64,000 nt of DNA from an uncultured Mollicutes bacterium. GTDB taxonomy: Bacteria; Bacillota_I; Bacilli_A; RFN20; CAG-826. The stretch is taken from the NCBI GenBank assembly GCA_900540385.1, contig UQFY01000005.1:1-64000 (forward strand). Direction: 5' to 3'. Shown here piece by piece: positions 16,917 to 25,118 of the stretch (the stretch's first letter is position 1; the number at the start of each line of letters is the position of its first letter). Made by a program: the position numbers and the translations under genes. The notes under the pieces were generated by a model. It was given only the letters and a program-made list of their open reading frames with translations. It had not been told where the DNA came from and did not search any database.

Positions 16917-16954
16917 AAAAAAGTAGGCAGCATGCCTACTTTTCTTATTTTTTT
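16917..16954. terminator. Bidirectional terminator between relB-like gene and galE
   Basis: AAAAGTAGGC and GCCTACTTTT pair around a 5-nt loop. T runs follow on both strands, serving the plus-strand relB-like gene and the minus-strand galE operon. Confidence 0.88.
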
Positions 16955-16980
16955 GTGAGATAAAAGGGTCTTAAAGTCCC

Positions 16981-17997
16981 TTATTTAATGCCTTCTGGAT
17001 TCTTCTTTTGGAAGTTATAGGCGTCTCTACACGCATCTTCGACCGTGTATTTCGCTTTCCAATGAAGTTCATTGGCAGCTTTTGTGCAATCAGCGTAGTT
17101 TTCAGCAACGTCACCTGGACGTCTTCCCACCACCTTATATGGGATATGAACACCATTCGCTTTTTCGAAAGCGTGAATCAACTCTAAAACAGAAGTTCCT
17201 TTTCCTGTTCCTAAGTTATAAACAACATAACCTGGATTTTCTTCGAGTTTCTTTAAAGCGGCAACATGACCTTCAGCCAAATCTACGACATGGATGTAAT
17301 CACGGACCCCAGTTCCATCAACTGTTGGATAATCATCGCCAAAAACACGGACATAATCTAACTTTCCGATTGCAACTTGTGAAACATATGGGAGCAAGTT
17401 GTTAGGGATACCATTTGGGTCTTCTCCAAGAAGTCCGGATGGATGACCACCAATAGGATTGAAGTAACGAAGAATTCCCATATTAAAGGAAGAATCGGCA
17501 AAATGGATGTCTTTTAAGATTCTTTCGATCATGACCTTTGTTTCGCCATATGGGTTTGTTGCTTCAGCAACTGGATCGGATTCATAGAGAGGAACTCTAG
17601 TTGGAACGCCATAAACTGTAGCACTGGAGGAGAAGATAATGTTCTTAACTCCATATTTCTTCATTAACTTAACAATGACGAGGAGAGTTTCTAAGTTATT
17701 TTCATAATATTCGATTGGTTTAGAAACAGATTCGCCAACCGCTTTATAACCAGCAAAATGGATAACGGAATCAATTTTGTTTTCTTGGAAAATGGGTTCT
17801 GTTTTTGCTTCGTCTTTAACGTCAATTTGATAGAATTTTGGGCGAATTCCAGTGATTGTTTCGATACGGTCTAAAACGGCTAATTTTGCATTGTATAAAT
17901 CGTCAACGATAATTGGTTCATAGCCATTTTGAATTAAACAAATGACGGCTTCACTTCCAATGAAGCCTAAACCACCTGTCACCAGTATTTTTTTCAT
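16981..17997 (-). CDS. galE: UDP-glucose 4-epimerase
   Basis: A 338-residue SDR-family enzyme interconverting UDP-glucose and UDP-galactose. NAD is bound through GGLGFIGS at the N-terminus. The catalytic Ser/Tyr/Lys are in SSSATVYG and NPYGETK. The C-terminal sugar-nucleotide domain is complete. AAAGGAG precedes the ATG, which overlaps the stop of the DUF1836 gene by 4 bp. It is the last gene of the gatC-gatA-gatB-DUF1836-galE operon and may supply sugars for surface glycans. Confidence 0.95.
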   Translation of the reverse strand: MKKILVTGGLGFIGSEAVICLIQNGYEPIIVDDLYNAKLAVLDRIETITGIRPKFYQIDVKDEAKTEPIFQENKIDSVIHFAGYKAVGESVSKPIEYYENNLETLLVIVKLMKKYGVKNIIFSSSATVYGVPTRVPLYESDPVAEATNPYGETKVMIERILKDIHFADSSFNMGILRYFNPIGGHPSGLLGEDPNGIPNNLLPYVSQVAIGKLDYVRVFGDDYPTVDGTGVRDYIHVVDLAEGHVAALKKLEENPGYVVYNLGTGKGTSVLELIHAFEKANGVHIPYKVVGRRPGDVAENYADCTKAANELHWKAKYTVEDACRDAYNFQKKNPEGIK

Positions 17998-18719
17998 TCT
18001 TTATTCTCCTTTATTGTTTCTTCTTTTTTGTTTTCGCGAGAAGCACGGCGTTCGGCTTTCTTCGCTTCTTTTCTTTCGCGACGGATTTCTCCTTTTGCTT
18101 TCTTGGAGTTCTCTACTTTTTCCGAATTGATTTCGGCGTTTTTCAAATATCCAAAAAGAGCCTGAGAGATGATTTGATAAGCAGTAGCTTGTATCGACAT
18201 TCTTAAGGCAATTAGGCCAATAGAATCATCTAAATGTTTCTCCGCTTTATTAGGATCTTCCTCTTTTTGTTTCTCATAAGTATCTACGAAACGATCAATT
18301 CTTGTCTTTGTTCTTCCACCAACATCTTTAAAAATGTCAGATGACATCGTGCGGAAAAAGCGGTAAAGAACAACTTTATCGGTCGTTACTTCTTTATCCA
18401 TGCCGATGATTAAAGAAATATCGGACATGTTCAAAACATTTTTAAGCAAACTGATAGCTAATAAATAGCCTAAGTGATCGACGTTATATTTTTTCTTTGT
18501 AGGTTCAGCAATAATCTTTGCTTTAACATAGTTATTCACCATAAAAGAGGTCAATAACTGCTTGTCGTCATTACTTAATGGGGCAAGGATAGAATTTACA
18601 TAGGAAATTACTTGCTCCATATAAAGAGGAACGGTCGGCAAATAGTCATAAGAAGGCAGTTCAAAAGAAGATGCTTTTTCTAAGAACTCTTTTAATTTTG
18701 CCAACTCTTCATCTTTCAT
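17994..18719 (-). CDS. DUF1836 domain protein
   Basis: A 241-residue protein with the DUF1836 signature: an ELPSYDYLPTVPLYMEQV start, then MVNNYVKAKII and KKKYNVDHLGYLLAISLLKN. This region looks like a helical, HTH-like domain (residues 1-120). Residues 200-241 are a highly charged Lys/Glu tail (KKAERRASRENKKEE). The family function is not established; the fold resembles MerR/HTH-type regulators. It is coupled by 4-bp overlaps to gatB upstream and galE downstream. Confidence 0.85.
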   Translation of the reverse strand: MKDEELAKLKEFLEKASSFELPSYDYLPTVPLYMEQVISYVNSILAPLSNDDKQLLTSFMVNNYVKAKIIAEPTKKKYNVDHLGYLLAISLLKNVLNMSDISLIIGMDKEVTTDKVVLYRFFRTMSSDIFKDVGGRTKTRIDRFVDTYEKQKEEDPNKAEKHLDDSIGLIALRMSIQATAYQIISQALFGYLKNAEINSEKVENSKKAKGEIRRERKEAKKAERRASRENKKEETIKENKE

Positions 18720-20143
18720 CTTTTATCTAACTCCTGGCGCAAAGTTTTAGAAACCTCAGCAGGATTCACCTTGCCATGACTTGCTTTCATGATTTGGCCG
18801 ACTAAGAAGCCAAGAACACGTTGGTTACCATTCTTAAAGTCTTGAATGGATTGAGGATTTTTGTCTAAAACCTCAGTCACAAATCCCATAATGACAGAAG
18901 AATCAGAAACTTGTGCGACAATATGAAGAGCGTTTTTCGCTTCTTCTGGACTGCAACCTTCTACCAAGACTTTGTTTAAAATATCGGTGCATTGCTTATG
19001 AGATAAGCCACCTTTTTCTTGATAGGAAACGATTTCCCCAAGGGTTAAAGGAGATAATTTCAAATTCTCAATCGCAATTTCATTCTTATTAAGATAGGAA
19101 TTGATTTCAACAATCAAGAAATTGGCTAAGTCTTTTGCATTGGATACTTTTGCTAAGCCTTCTTCAAAATAAGCTGCCATTTTTGGGTTGGCAAGAATGA
19201 CATTCGCATCCGCATCAGAAAGTCCAGCTTTAAGATATCTTTCTTTCTTAGAATCATATAATTCTGGGCAGGTATCAATCGCATCTTGTACAAATTCATC
19301 GGATAAATGAATTGGAGTGATATTTGGTTCGCAGAAATATTTATAATCGACAGCGTCGGTCTTAACACGCATCAAAACGGTTTTGCCACTTGCCTCATCC
19401 CAACGTCTTGTTTCTTGTTGAATCTTAATTCCTTGTAAAAGGAGTTGAGATTGACGTTTCATTTCATATTCGATGGCTAATTCGATGTTTTTAAAAGAGT
19501 TGATGTTTTTGATTTCAACCTTGGTTCCGAATTCTTTTTGACCATATGGACGAAGGGAAATATTCGTATCACAACGCATAGATCCTTCTTCCATCTTGCC
19601 ATCACTTGTTCCGGAATAAACAACGATGTTACGGATGGCTTCAGCATATTCTCTTGCTTCTACGCCATTGGAGATTTCTGGCAAAGAAACGATTTCGCAA
19701 AGAGGAACGCCAGCACGGTTATAGTCCAATAAGGAATAATCCATAAAGTGTTCTTGCTTACAGGTGTCTTCTTCCATATGGATTCTTTCGATGCCAATAC
19801 GTTTCTTTCCGTTTGGAGTGTCTACCATGACATAACCATTCTTACCGATAGGTCTTCTTTGCTGGGTGATTTGGAATCCCTTTGGAAGGTCTGAGTAGAA
19901 ATAGTTTTTACGATCAAAATATAAAGTGTGATCAATTTCCATATGTAAGGCATTTGCCACACGGATAGCATTGATAACCGCTTGTTTATTCACAACAGGC
20001 ATTGTTCCAGGAAAAGCCATATCTAATGGTGCAACCTGGGTATTTGGATCACGGGAGAAAGAATTTGGGGCACTAGAAAACATCTTGGATTTTGTTTTTT
20101 GCTGAACGTGAATTTCTAGACCGATAACTGCTTCAAAGTTCAT
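18716..20143 (-). CDS. gatB: Asp-tRNA(Asn)/Glu-tRNA(Gln) amidotransferase subunit B
   Basis: A 475-residue tRNA-binding and kinase subunit of GatCAB. The N-terminal catalytic cradle is clear (FEAVIGLEIHVQ, then RKNYFYSDLPKGFQITQ). The C-terminal tail is the YqeY-like tRNA-binding domain. GatCAB lets the cell make Gln-tRNA(Gln), and possibly Asn-tRNA(Asn), by transamidation, so a separate GlnRS may be absent. It overlaps gatA by 4 bp. Confidence 0.97.
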   Translation of the reverse strand: MNFEAVIGLEIHVQQKTKSKMFSSAPNSFSRDPNTQVAPLDMAFPGTMPVVNKQAVINAIRVANALHMEIDHTLYFDRKNYFYSDLPKGFQITQQRRPIGKNGYVMVDTPNGKKRIGIERIHMEEDTCKQEHFMDYSLLDYNRAGVPLCEIVSLPEISNGVEAREYAEAIRNIVVYSGTSDGKMEEGSMRCDTNISLRPYGQKEFGTKVEIKNINSFKNIELAIEYEMKRQSQLLLQGIKIQQETRRWDEASGKTVLMRVKTDAVDYKYFCEPNITPIHLSDEFVQDAIDTCPELYDSKKERYLKAGLSDADANVILANPKMAAYFEEGLAKVSNAKDLANFLIVEINSYLNKNEIAIENLKLSPLTLGEIVSYQEKGGLSHKQCTDILNKVLVEGCSPEEAKNALHIVAQVSDSSVIMGFVTEVLDKNPQSIQDFKNGNQRVLGFLVGQIMKASHGKVNPAEVSKTLRQELDKR

Positions 20144-21609
20144 AAATTGCCCTCCTTCTTGTTAAGAACGTTAACATCTTTTAAACCACTTAATTTCTCA
20201 AAGGCGTTGGCGATTTGGAAAAGTTTCTTTTCTTCAAAAGCTCTACCCATAAAGTTAATTCCAATTGGGAGGCCATCTTGGAAAAATAAAGGCAAGGTTA
20301 TAGATGGGAGTCCGGCGAAATTACCAAGGCAAAGATGATTATCAACAATAAGATATTCATCACTTAAACGGTCGCTTGCAGCATCAAAAGTAGGTGCAAC
20401 ATTTGGAGCAGCTGGAACATAGATGAAATCATGATCCTTTAAAATAGAATTAACCGTCTCAACGATTTTTGCACGATTTCTTTGAGCACGTAAGAAGAGT
20501 TCTTCTTGGTTTTCACTCATTAAGCAATAAGAACCAATAACGAAACGACGTTTGATTAATTCAGAGAAACCTTTGTTTCTTGCATTAAACATAACTTCTT
20601 GATAGGTTTTTCCGCCTTTGAATTCGCCGAATTTAATGCCATCTAAATTCGCATCATTCGAAGTGGCTTCTGCGCAGGAAATAACCATATATGTTGCATA
20701 TAATGATTCAAGCAACTTGACTCCAAATTTCACAAAATCCACTGCAATTCCCTGCTCTTTTAATTTTTCTAAAGAACGATCGAAATGCTTTTTTAATTCC
20801 TCATTAGTCAAAGAATCATAAATCTCTTGAATGACAGCAATACGCATTCCTTTGACTGGTTTATCTAGGTCTTCTAAATAATTCTCAACAGGTTTTGTAG
20901 AGGAGGTAGAGTCATGTAAGTCACGACCCGCTAAAACAGAAAGCAAGGCGGCAGAGGAATAAACATCTCTTGTGAAATATCCAACGTGGTCCAAAGAAGG
21001 AGCGAAAGGAAACAACCCATAACGGGAGATTCTTCCCCAGGTTGGTTTCATACCAACAAGACCTGCATAAGAAGCAGGCTTACGTACGGAGTCACCAGTA
21101 TCTGATCCTAAGGCAAAAGGAACAATATCCGCTGCAACAGAAACGGCACTTCCGCAAGAGGAACCGCCAATTTCGTGTTTATGGCTTGGGTCGTAAGGAT
21201 TAAAAGTCTTTCCTAAATGTCCCGTTGTACCTGTTCCACCCATCGCTAATTCATCTAAGGTGGCTTTGGCGATCATAACCGCTTTACTATCTTTTAATTT
21301 ACGAATAACAGTCGCATCAAAAACAGGAACGTATCCGTTTAAAATGTTGCTAGATGCCGTTGTAGGAATTCCTTCGGTAGAGAAATTGTCTTTTGCGACA
21401 TAAGGAATGCCCCATAAAAGATTATCTGCTTCTGGTTCTTTTAAAGAAGAAGCAAAAGCTTTCGCGCCTTCATCATCGATGAATTCAAACGCATTATCTT
21501 GATTGGAGTGTGCCCTTTTAAGAGCTTCCTCTACTAATTCGAGAGGAGTCACTTCTTTTTTAACGAGAGCTTCATGGAGCTCTTTAATGGATAAATCTAA
21601 ATAACTCAT
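20140..21609 (-). CDS. gatA: Glu-tRNA(Gln) amidotransferase subunit A
   Basis: A 489-residue amidase-signature subunit that releases ammonia from glutamine. The catalytic Lys is in PYVAKDNF and the Ser-cis-Ser segment is in GGSSCGSAVSVAA. A second conserved region is GSDTGDSVRKPASYAG. Length is normal. The ATG overlaps the gatC stop by 4 bp, and its stop overlaps the gatB start. Confidence 0.97.
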   Translation of the reverse strand: MSYLDLSIKELHEALVKKEVTPLELVEEALKRAHSNQDNAFEFIDDEGAKAFASSLKEPEADNLLWGIPYVAKDNFSTEGIPTTASSNILNGYVPVFDATVIRKLKDSKAVMIAKATLDELAMGGTGTTGHLGKTFNPYDPSHKHEIGGSSCGSAVSVAADIVPFALGSDTGDSVRKPASYAGLVGMKPTWGRISRYGLFPFAPSLDHVGYFTRDVYSSAALLSVLAGRDLHDSTSSTKPVENYLEDLDKPVKGMRIAVIQEIYDSLTNEELKKHFDRSLEKLKEQGIAVDFVKFGVKLLESLYATYMVISCAEATSNDANLDGIKFGEFKGGKTYQEVMFNARNKGFSELIKRRFVIGSYCLMSENQEELFLRAQRNRAKIVETVNSILKDHDFIYVPAAPNVAPTFDAASDRLSDEYLIVDNHLCLGNFAGLPSITLPLFFQDGLPIGINFMGRAFEEKKLFQIANAFEKLSGLKDVNVLNKKEGNL

Positions 21610-21902
21610 AACACAACCTTTGGCAATTTGATTTGATTGTCTTGCTTATTGCCTGCATTTTTTAAAGCGACGTCTCTAGGAAGAGGTTCTTCCGGAACAT
21701 CTTCACGAAGATACGAAGTTTCGCAATCGAAAGGAAAAGTCATTGGCTCATATTCGTCTAAATCCGAAATCTCGCCGATCTTCCCCATTTGTTTGATTAA
21801 TGTTCTAAATTCGTCTTCCAACGTTTCGTATTGCTCATCGGACATCGTAAAAAGCAAACGATTCGCGGCATCATTTAATACTTCTCTTGTAATTTTTTTC
21901 AT
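21606..21902 (-). CDS. gatC: Glu-tRNA(Gln) amidotransferase subunit C
   Basis: A 98-residue linker subunit that wraps around GatA and GatB. It has the typical helical N-terminus (ITREVLNDAANRLLFTMSDEQ) and an acidic middle with YEPMTFPFD before LREDVP. It is the first gene of the gat operon. Only a weak AGGG lies 9 nt before the ATG. A terminator for the upstream rpiB operon lies at 21957-21983. Confidence 0.93.
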   Translation of the reverse strand: MKKITREVLNDAANRLLFTMSDEQYETLEDEFRTLIKQMGKIGEISDLDEYEPMTFPFDCETSYLREDVPEEPLPRDVALKNAGNKQDNQIKLPKVVL

Positions 21903-21956
21903 AACTTTTTACCCTAAAAAGGTTACCACTTTGGGAGCCTAATAGAAAGCGTATTA

Positions 21957-21983
21957 AGAAAAGAAAGCTCTCCTAAGGAGAGC
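21957..21983 (-). terminator. Rho-independent terminator of the prfA-prmC-sua5-rpiB operon
   Basis: On the minus strand GCTCTCC-TTA-GGAGAGC is followed by a T-rich tract, 10 nt after the rpiB stop. Confidence 0.85.
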
Positions 21984-21993
21984 AAATCATTTT

Positions 21994-22437
21994 CTAATCT
22001 TGCTTTTCTAAAGCAGAAATTTTCTCTACACGAGTTACGTGTCTTCCACCTTCAAAAGGCGTGGTTAAGAACAAATCAACACGTGGTAAGACTTCTTCAG
22101 CCTTCATAAAGCGCCCTGCAAAAGCGATCATATTGGCATCGTTATGTTGGCGAAGAAGTTTTGAAACCTCGTCGTTATAGCCAATTCCACAACGAATGCC
22201 CTTAATTTTATTGGCCGAGATAGAAATACCTTCAGCTGATCCACAACAAACAATTCCAAAGTCCGCTTCTTTTTTCGCGACGATCCTACCAACTTTGGCA
22301 CCATAATCAGGATAATCCACTCTTTCAGGAGTAAATGGTCCTTCGTCAAGAACCTCATAACCCTTCTCTAAAAGATGTTTTTTAATGGCTTCTTTTAAAT
22401 CAAATCCAGCATGGTCACTGCCTAAAGCAATTTTCAT
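21994..22437 (-). CDS. rpiB: Ribose-5-phosphate isomerase B
   Basis: A 147-residue RpiB/LacAB-family isomerase interconverting ribose 5-phosphate and ribulose 5-phosphate. The start MKIALGSDHAGF and the active-site Cys segment CCGSAEGISISANK are characteristic. I chose the ATG at 22437: a GGGAGGG ribosome site lies just upstream and the ATG overlaps the sua5 stop as ATGA. The longer frame would begin with TTG inside that ribosome site. It is the last gene of the prfA operon. Confidence 0.94.
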   Translation of the reverse strand: MKIALGSDHAGFDLKEAIKKHLLEKGYEVLDEGPFTPERVDYPDYGAKVGRIVAKKEADFGIVCCGSAEGISISANKIKGIRCGIGYNDEVSKLLRQHNDANMIAFAGRFMKAEEVLPRVDLFLTTPFEGGRHVTRVEKISALEKQD

Positions 22438-23066
22438 TTCTTTCCCTCCCAAACCTGTTTAATTTTATCAAAGGGGATTGGCCCCTCACGTACTAAAGTA
22501 ATTTTGCCAGGAACGGACAAATTAACAATGGTGCTCGCAACCTTCGAAGTGCACTCCCCTTTTACGATGCCACCGATTTTATGGTCGAAATAAGAAAGAA
22601 CTTCATCATAAGAACGAGAGGTTGGCTGCCCAGAGATATTTGCAGAAGTCAAAAGAACAGGCTTTCCTAATTCAGTAAGCAATTCTGTGATGTAAGGATA
22701 AGCTGGGATACGGATTCCAATTACATTCGTTCCTAGAGTAACGTGCCATGGCAAATTCTTTTTTGCATTGACTAAAACAGTTAACTCACCAGGAAGGAAG
22801 GTTTCCATTACTCTTTTACTTGCTTCATCAACCTCAATATAAGCAAAAGAATCTGCTACCTTACCACAAGCAAGGGCAAAGGGTTTTTCCGGTGCTCTTT
22901 GTTTTGTGGCAACAAGTTTATCAAACGCTTTTTTTGAATCGTATACGACTGCAACACCATATACAGTTTCTGTCGGTAATGCTAATATTTCTTCATTTTG
23001 AAGGACTTTTACCGCTGATTTTACGTTTTTTTGATCCAAGTATTCCATAATGATATGTTTTTTCAC
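22434..23066 (-). CDS. L-threonylcarbamoyladenylate synthase (TsaC/Sua5)
   Basis: A 210-residue enzyme making threonylcarbamoyl-AMP for the t6A modification of tRNAs reading ANN codons. The family segments LALPTETVYGV, KQRAPEKPFALA and PVLLTSANISGQPTS are present. It is the short TsaC form without the extra Sua5 domain. The likely start is a GTG overlapping the prmC stop (GTGA); an ATG six codons later is the alternative. Confidence 0.92.
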   Translation of the reverse strand: MKKHIIMEYLDQKNVKSAVKVLQNEEILALPTETVYGVAVVYDSKKAFDKLVATKQRAPEKPFALACGKVADSFAYIEVDEASKRVMETFLPGELTVLVNAKKNLPWHVTLGTNVIGIRIPAYPYITELLTELGKPVLLTSANISGQPTSRSYDEVLSYFDHKIGGIVKGECTSKVASTIVNLSVPGKITLVREGPIPFDKIKQVWEGKK

Positions 23067-23911
23067 TCCTCATAAACAAACAAGAAACGAACGAAACCGT
23101 TTAAATCTTTTTCAAAATAATATTCCGGTTTATCCATATAACGTTTCATTAAAGAAACAAGCCAATCTTCTAAATCTGGCGATATTTCAAAGACCATAAG
23201 GATATCGCCCTTTTTAACCTTCTTATAATCTCTAAATATTGACTCATAAACAGAATGGTTTTTATCAAGCCATAATGCACTTGCCGGCTCATATTTCCTG
23301 ACAGAAGATTGAGCATCCTCTTCATTTAAAATATAAGGAGGATTAGAGATAATGACGTCTAAATTAATCTTATTTTCAATATAAGGCGTTAAGGCATCGC
23401 CTAAAAGAGTTTGAACGTTGATGTTGTTAGCGTGAAAGTTTCTTTTTGCTACTTCAAGAGCTTTAGGGGATATATCGCTAGCAACACAAAGCCAATTAGG
23501 AAAGTAAGACTTAATAGCAAGAGGAATGCAGCCACTCCCCGTACCAACATCTCCGCAAACAAGATAATTTCTTGGGTCATAGAAATTGCCGATTTTCTCA
23601 GAGAGTTTAGCAATCATTTCTTCCGTTTCTCCACGAGGGATTAAAACATTCTTGTCAACGTATAATTTTTGGCCCAAAAAGTCTGCTTCATTGAGGATAT
23701 ATTCAACAGGCATATCATCGTCAATCAATTGATGATACTGTTTCTTAAAAAGAGAGTAATTTTTCATCTCTTTATCTTTGTTGATTAAAACGTCAATTTG
23801 TTCAGGAAGATTTTCATCTTTCATCACCATAAGGCGAAGATCGATTGGCTCTACTCCTTTATCCTTGCCGTAATTCCACGCTTCTTTTAAAGCTTCATCA
23901 ATGTTGGGCAT
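23063..23911 (-). CDS. prmC: Peptide chain release factor N5-glutamine methyltransferase
   Basis: A 282-residue SAM-dependent methyltransferase that methylates the Gln of the GGQ motif in release factors. The SAM-binding segment is CGDVGTGSGCIPLAI and the Gln-binding motif is NPPY (in VIISNPPYIL). A PrmC-type helical N-terminal domain precedes these. It overlaps prfA by 14 bp, so enzyme and substrate are co-expressed. Confidence 0.95.
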   Translation of the reverse strand: MPNIDEALKEAWNYGKDKGVEPIDLRLMVMKDENLPEQIDVLINKDKEMKNYSLFKKQYHQLIDDDMPVEYILNEADFLGQKLYVDKNVLIPRGETEEMIAKLSEKIGNFYDPRNYLVCGDVGTGSGCIPLAIKSYFPNWLCVASDISPKALEVAKRNFHANNINVQTLLGDALTPYIENKINLDVIISNPPYILNEEDAQSSVRKYEPASALWLDKNHSVYESIFRDYKKVKKGDILMVFEISPDLEDWLVSLMKRYMDKPEYYFEKDLNGFVRFLFVYEE

Positions 23912-24995
23912 CTTTCATACCGCTTTCTAAGAGTTTTTGCTCTTGGTCAAAGTGAATTAAGGCATCAATGATAGGTTCTAATTCACCTTCCATAACTCTA
24001 TCTAATGTATTTGTCGTGAAACCAATACGGTGATCGGTAACGCGGTTTTGTGGATAGTTATAAGTTCTAATCTTTTCACTTCTTTCGCCTGTACCGACTT
24101 TTAATTTTCTTTCACTATCACGCGCATTATCTTCTAAGGATTGATAATAGTCTTTGACCTTAGCACGGATCATACGCATACAGATTTCTTTATTTTGAAG
24201 TTGAGCCTTTTCGGTTTGGCAAGAGACAACAATTCCTGTAGGAAGGTGGGTAACACGGACGGCAGATTCCGTTTTATTAACGTTTTGACCACCTGCACCT
24301 TGAGAACGATAGGTATCAATCTTTAAATCGGCTGGGTTAATCTTAACATCGACTTCTTCCGCTTCAGGCATAACGAGTACGGTCGCTGTTGAAGTATGAA
24401 TTCTACCTGAGGCTTCTGTCTTAGGAACACGTTGAACACGATGAGCACCGCTCTCGAATTTTAATTTGGAATAGACGTTCTCACCTTTCACCATGAAAGA
24501 AACGTAGGAATATCCACCTGAGGCGCCTTCTTCCCCATCGATGTATTGAAGCTTCCAGCCTTGCTCTTCACAATAACGGGTATACATACGGAAAAGATCC
24601 CCAGCAAAGATGTTGGCTTCATCTCCACCAACAGCCCCACGAATTTCAACGATGATGTTTTTGCTGTCGTTAGGATCGACTGGAATCAATTCGACTTTCA
24701 AGTCTTCTTCCATCTTTTCCATTTCATTTAACATGGCTTTTCTTTCTTCTTTAAGAGTCTCCACCAAATCAGGATCGTCCCCAGAAGAAATCAACTCTAA
24801 CGCATCTTTCGCATCGCTTTCTAGCTTTTCGTATTTTAAAAAGGCCTCATATGGTCTTTCCAAAGAAGCTCTTTCCTTTGAAAGGCTTGTAAGACGTGCA
24901 ACATCTTCTCCAATGGAAGGATCCGCCAATTCTTCATCAATCTCTTCGTGTCTCATTTTGATGACTTCTAATCTTTTACGCATGCTCTCTTCCAT
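23898..24995 (-). CDS. prfA: Peptide chain release factor 1
   Basis: A 365-residue factor that ends translation at UAA and UAG. The GGQ loop is in RSQGAGGQNVNKTESAVR, and the N-terminal coiled domain (HEEIDEELADPS) is complete. I chose the ATG at 24995, which has TTTGGAGAAG at good spacing. The upstream alternative is a TTG overlapping that site. It is the first gene of the prfA-prmC-sua5-rpiB operon and is divergent from dnaX. Confidence 0.96.
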   Translation of the reverse strand: MEESMRKRLEVIKMRHEEIDEELADPSIGEDVARLTSLSKERASLERPYEAFLKYEKLESDAKDALELISSGDDPDLVETLKEERKAMLNEMEKMEEDLKVELIPVDPNDSKNIIVEIRGAVGGDEANIFAGDLFRMYTRYCEEQGWKLQYIDGEEGASGGYSYVSFMVKGENVYSKLKFESGAHRVQRVPKTEASGRIHTSTATVLVMPEAEEVDVKINPADLKIDTYRSQGAGGQNVNKTESAVRVTHLPTGIVVSCQTEKAQLQNKEICMRMIRAKVKDYYQSLEDNARDSERKLKVGTGERSEKIRTYNYPQNRVTDHRIGFTTNTLDRVMEGELEPIIDALIHFDQEQKLLESGMKDAQH

Positions 24996-25063
24996 AAATG
25001 ACTTCTCCAAACGCGGCTATTTTATCATAAAGGAGGCAATCTAGATAGGCGAGAAAAGAGCTG

Positions 25064-25079
25064 TTCTAACTAGTTAGAA
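25064..25079. promoter_or_regulatory. 16-bp palindrome upstream of the dnaX -10, operator-like
   Basis: TTCTAACTAGTTAGAA is perfectly self-complementary. It lies 14 nt upstream of the TATAAT of dnaX, where a -35 should be, and no consensus -35 exists. A dimeric DNA-binding protein could bind here. No matching regulator is identifiable. Confidence 0.5.
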
Positions 25080-25093
25080 TAGAAAGAAAAAGA

Positions 25094-25099
25094 TATAAT
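25094..25099 (+). promoter_or_regulatory. -10 element of the dnaX operon
   Basis: TATAAT, 19 nt before the dnaX ATG. The leader would be about a dozen nt, with only a weak ACGGA as a ribosome site. Confidence 0.55.
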
Positions 25100-25118
25100 A
25101 GAGAACGGAAATAATAAT

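Noticed and set aside
22438..22452. Longer N-terminus for rpiB
   Set aside because: It would start with TTG inside the GGGAGGG ribosome site; the ATG at 22437 fits the family start and overlaps the sua5 stop.
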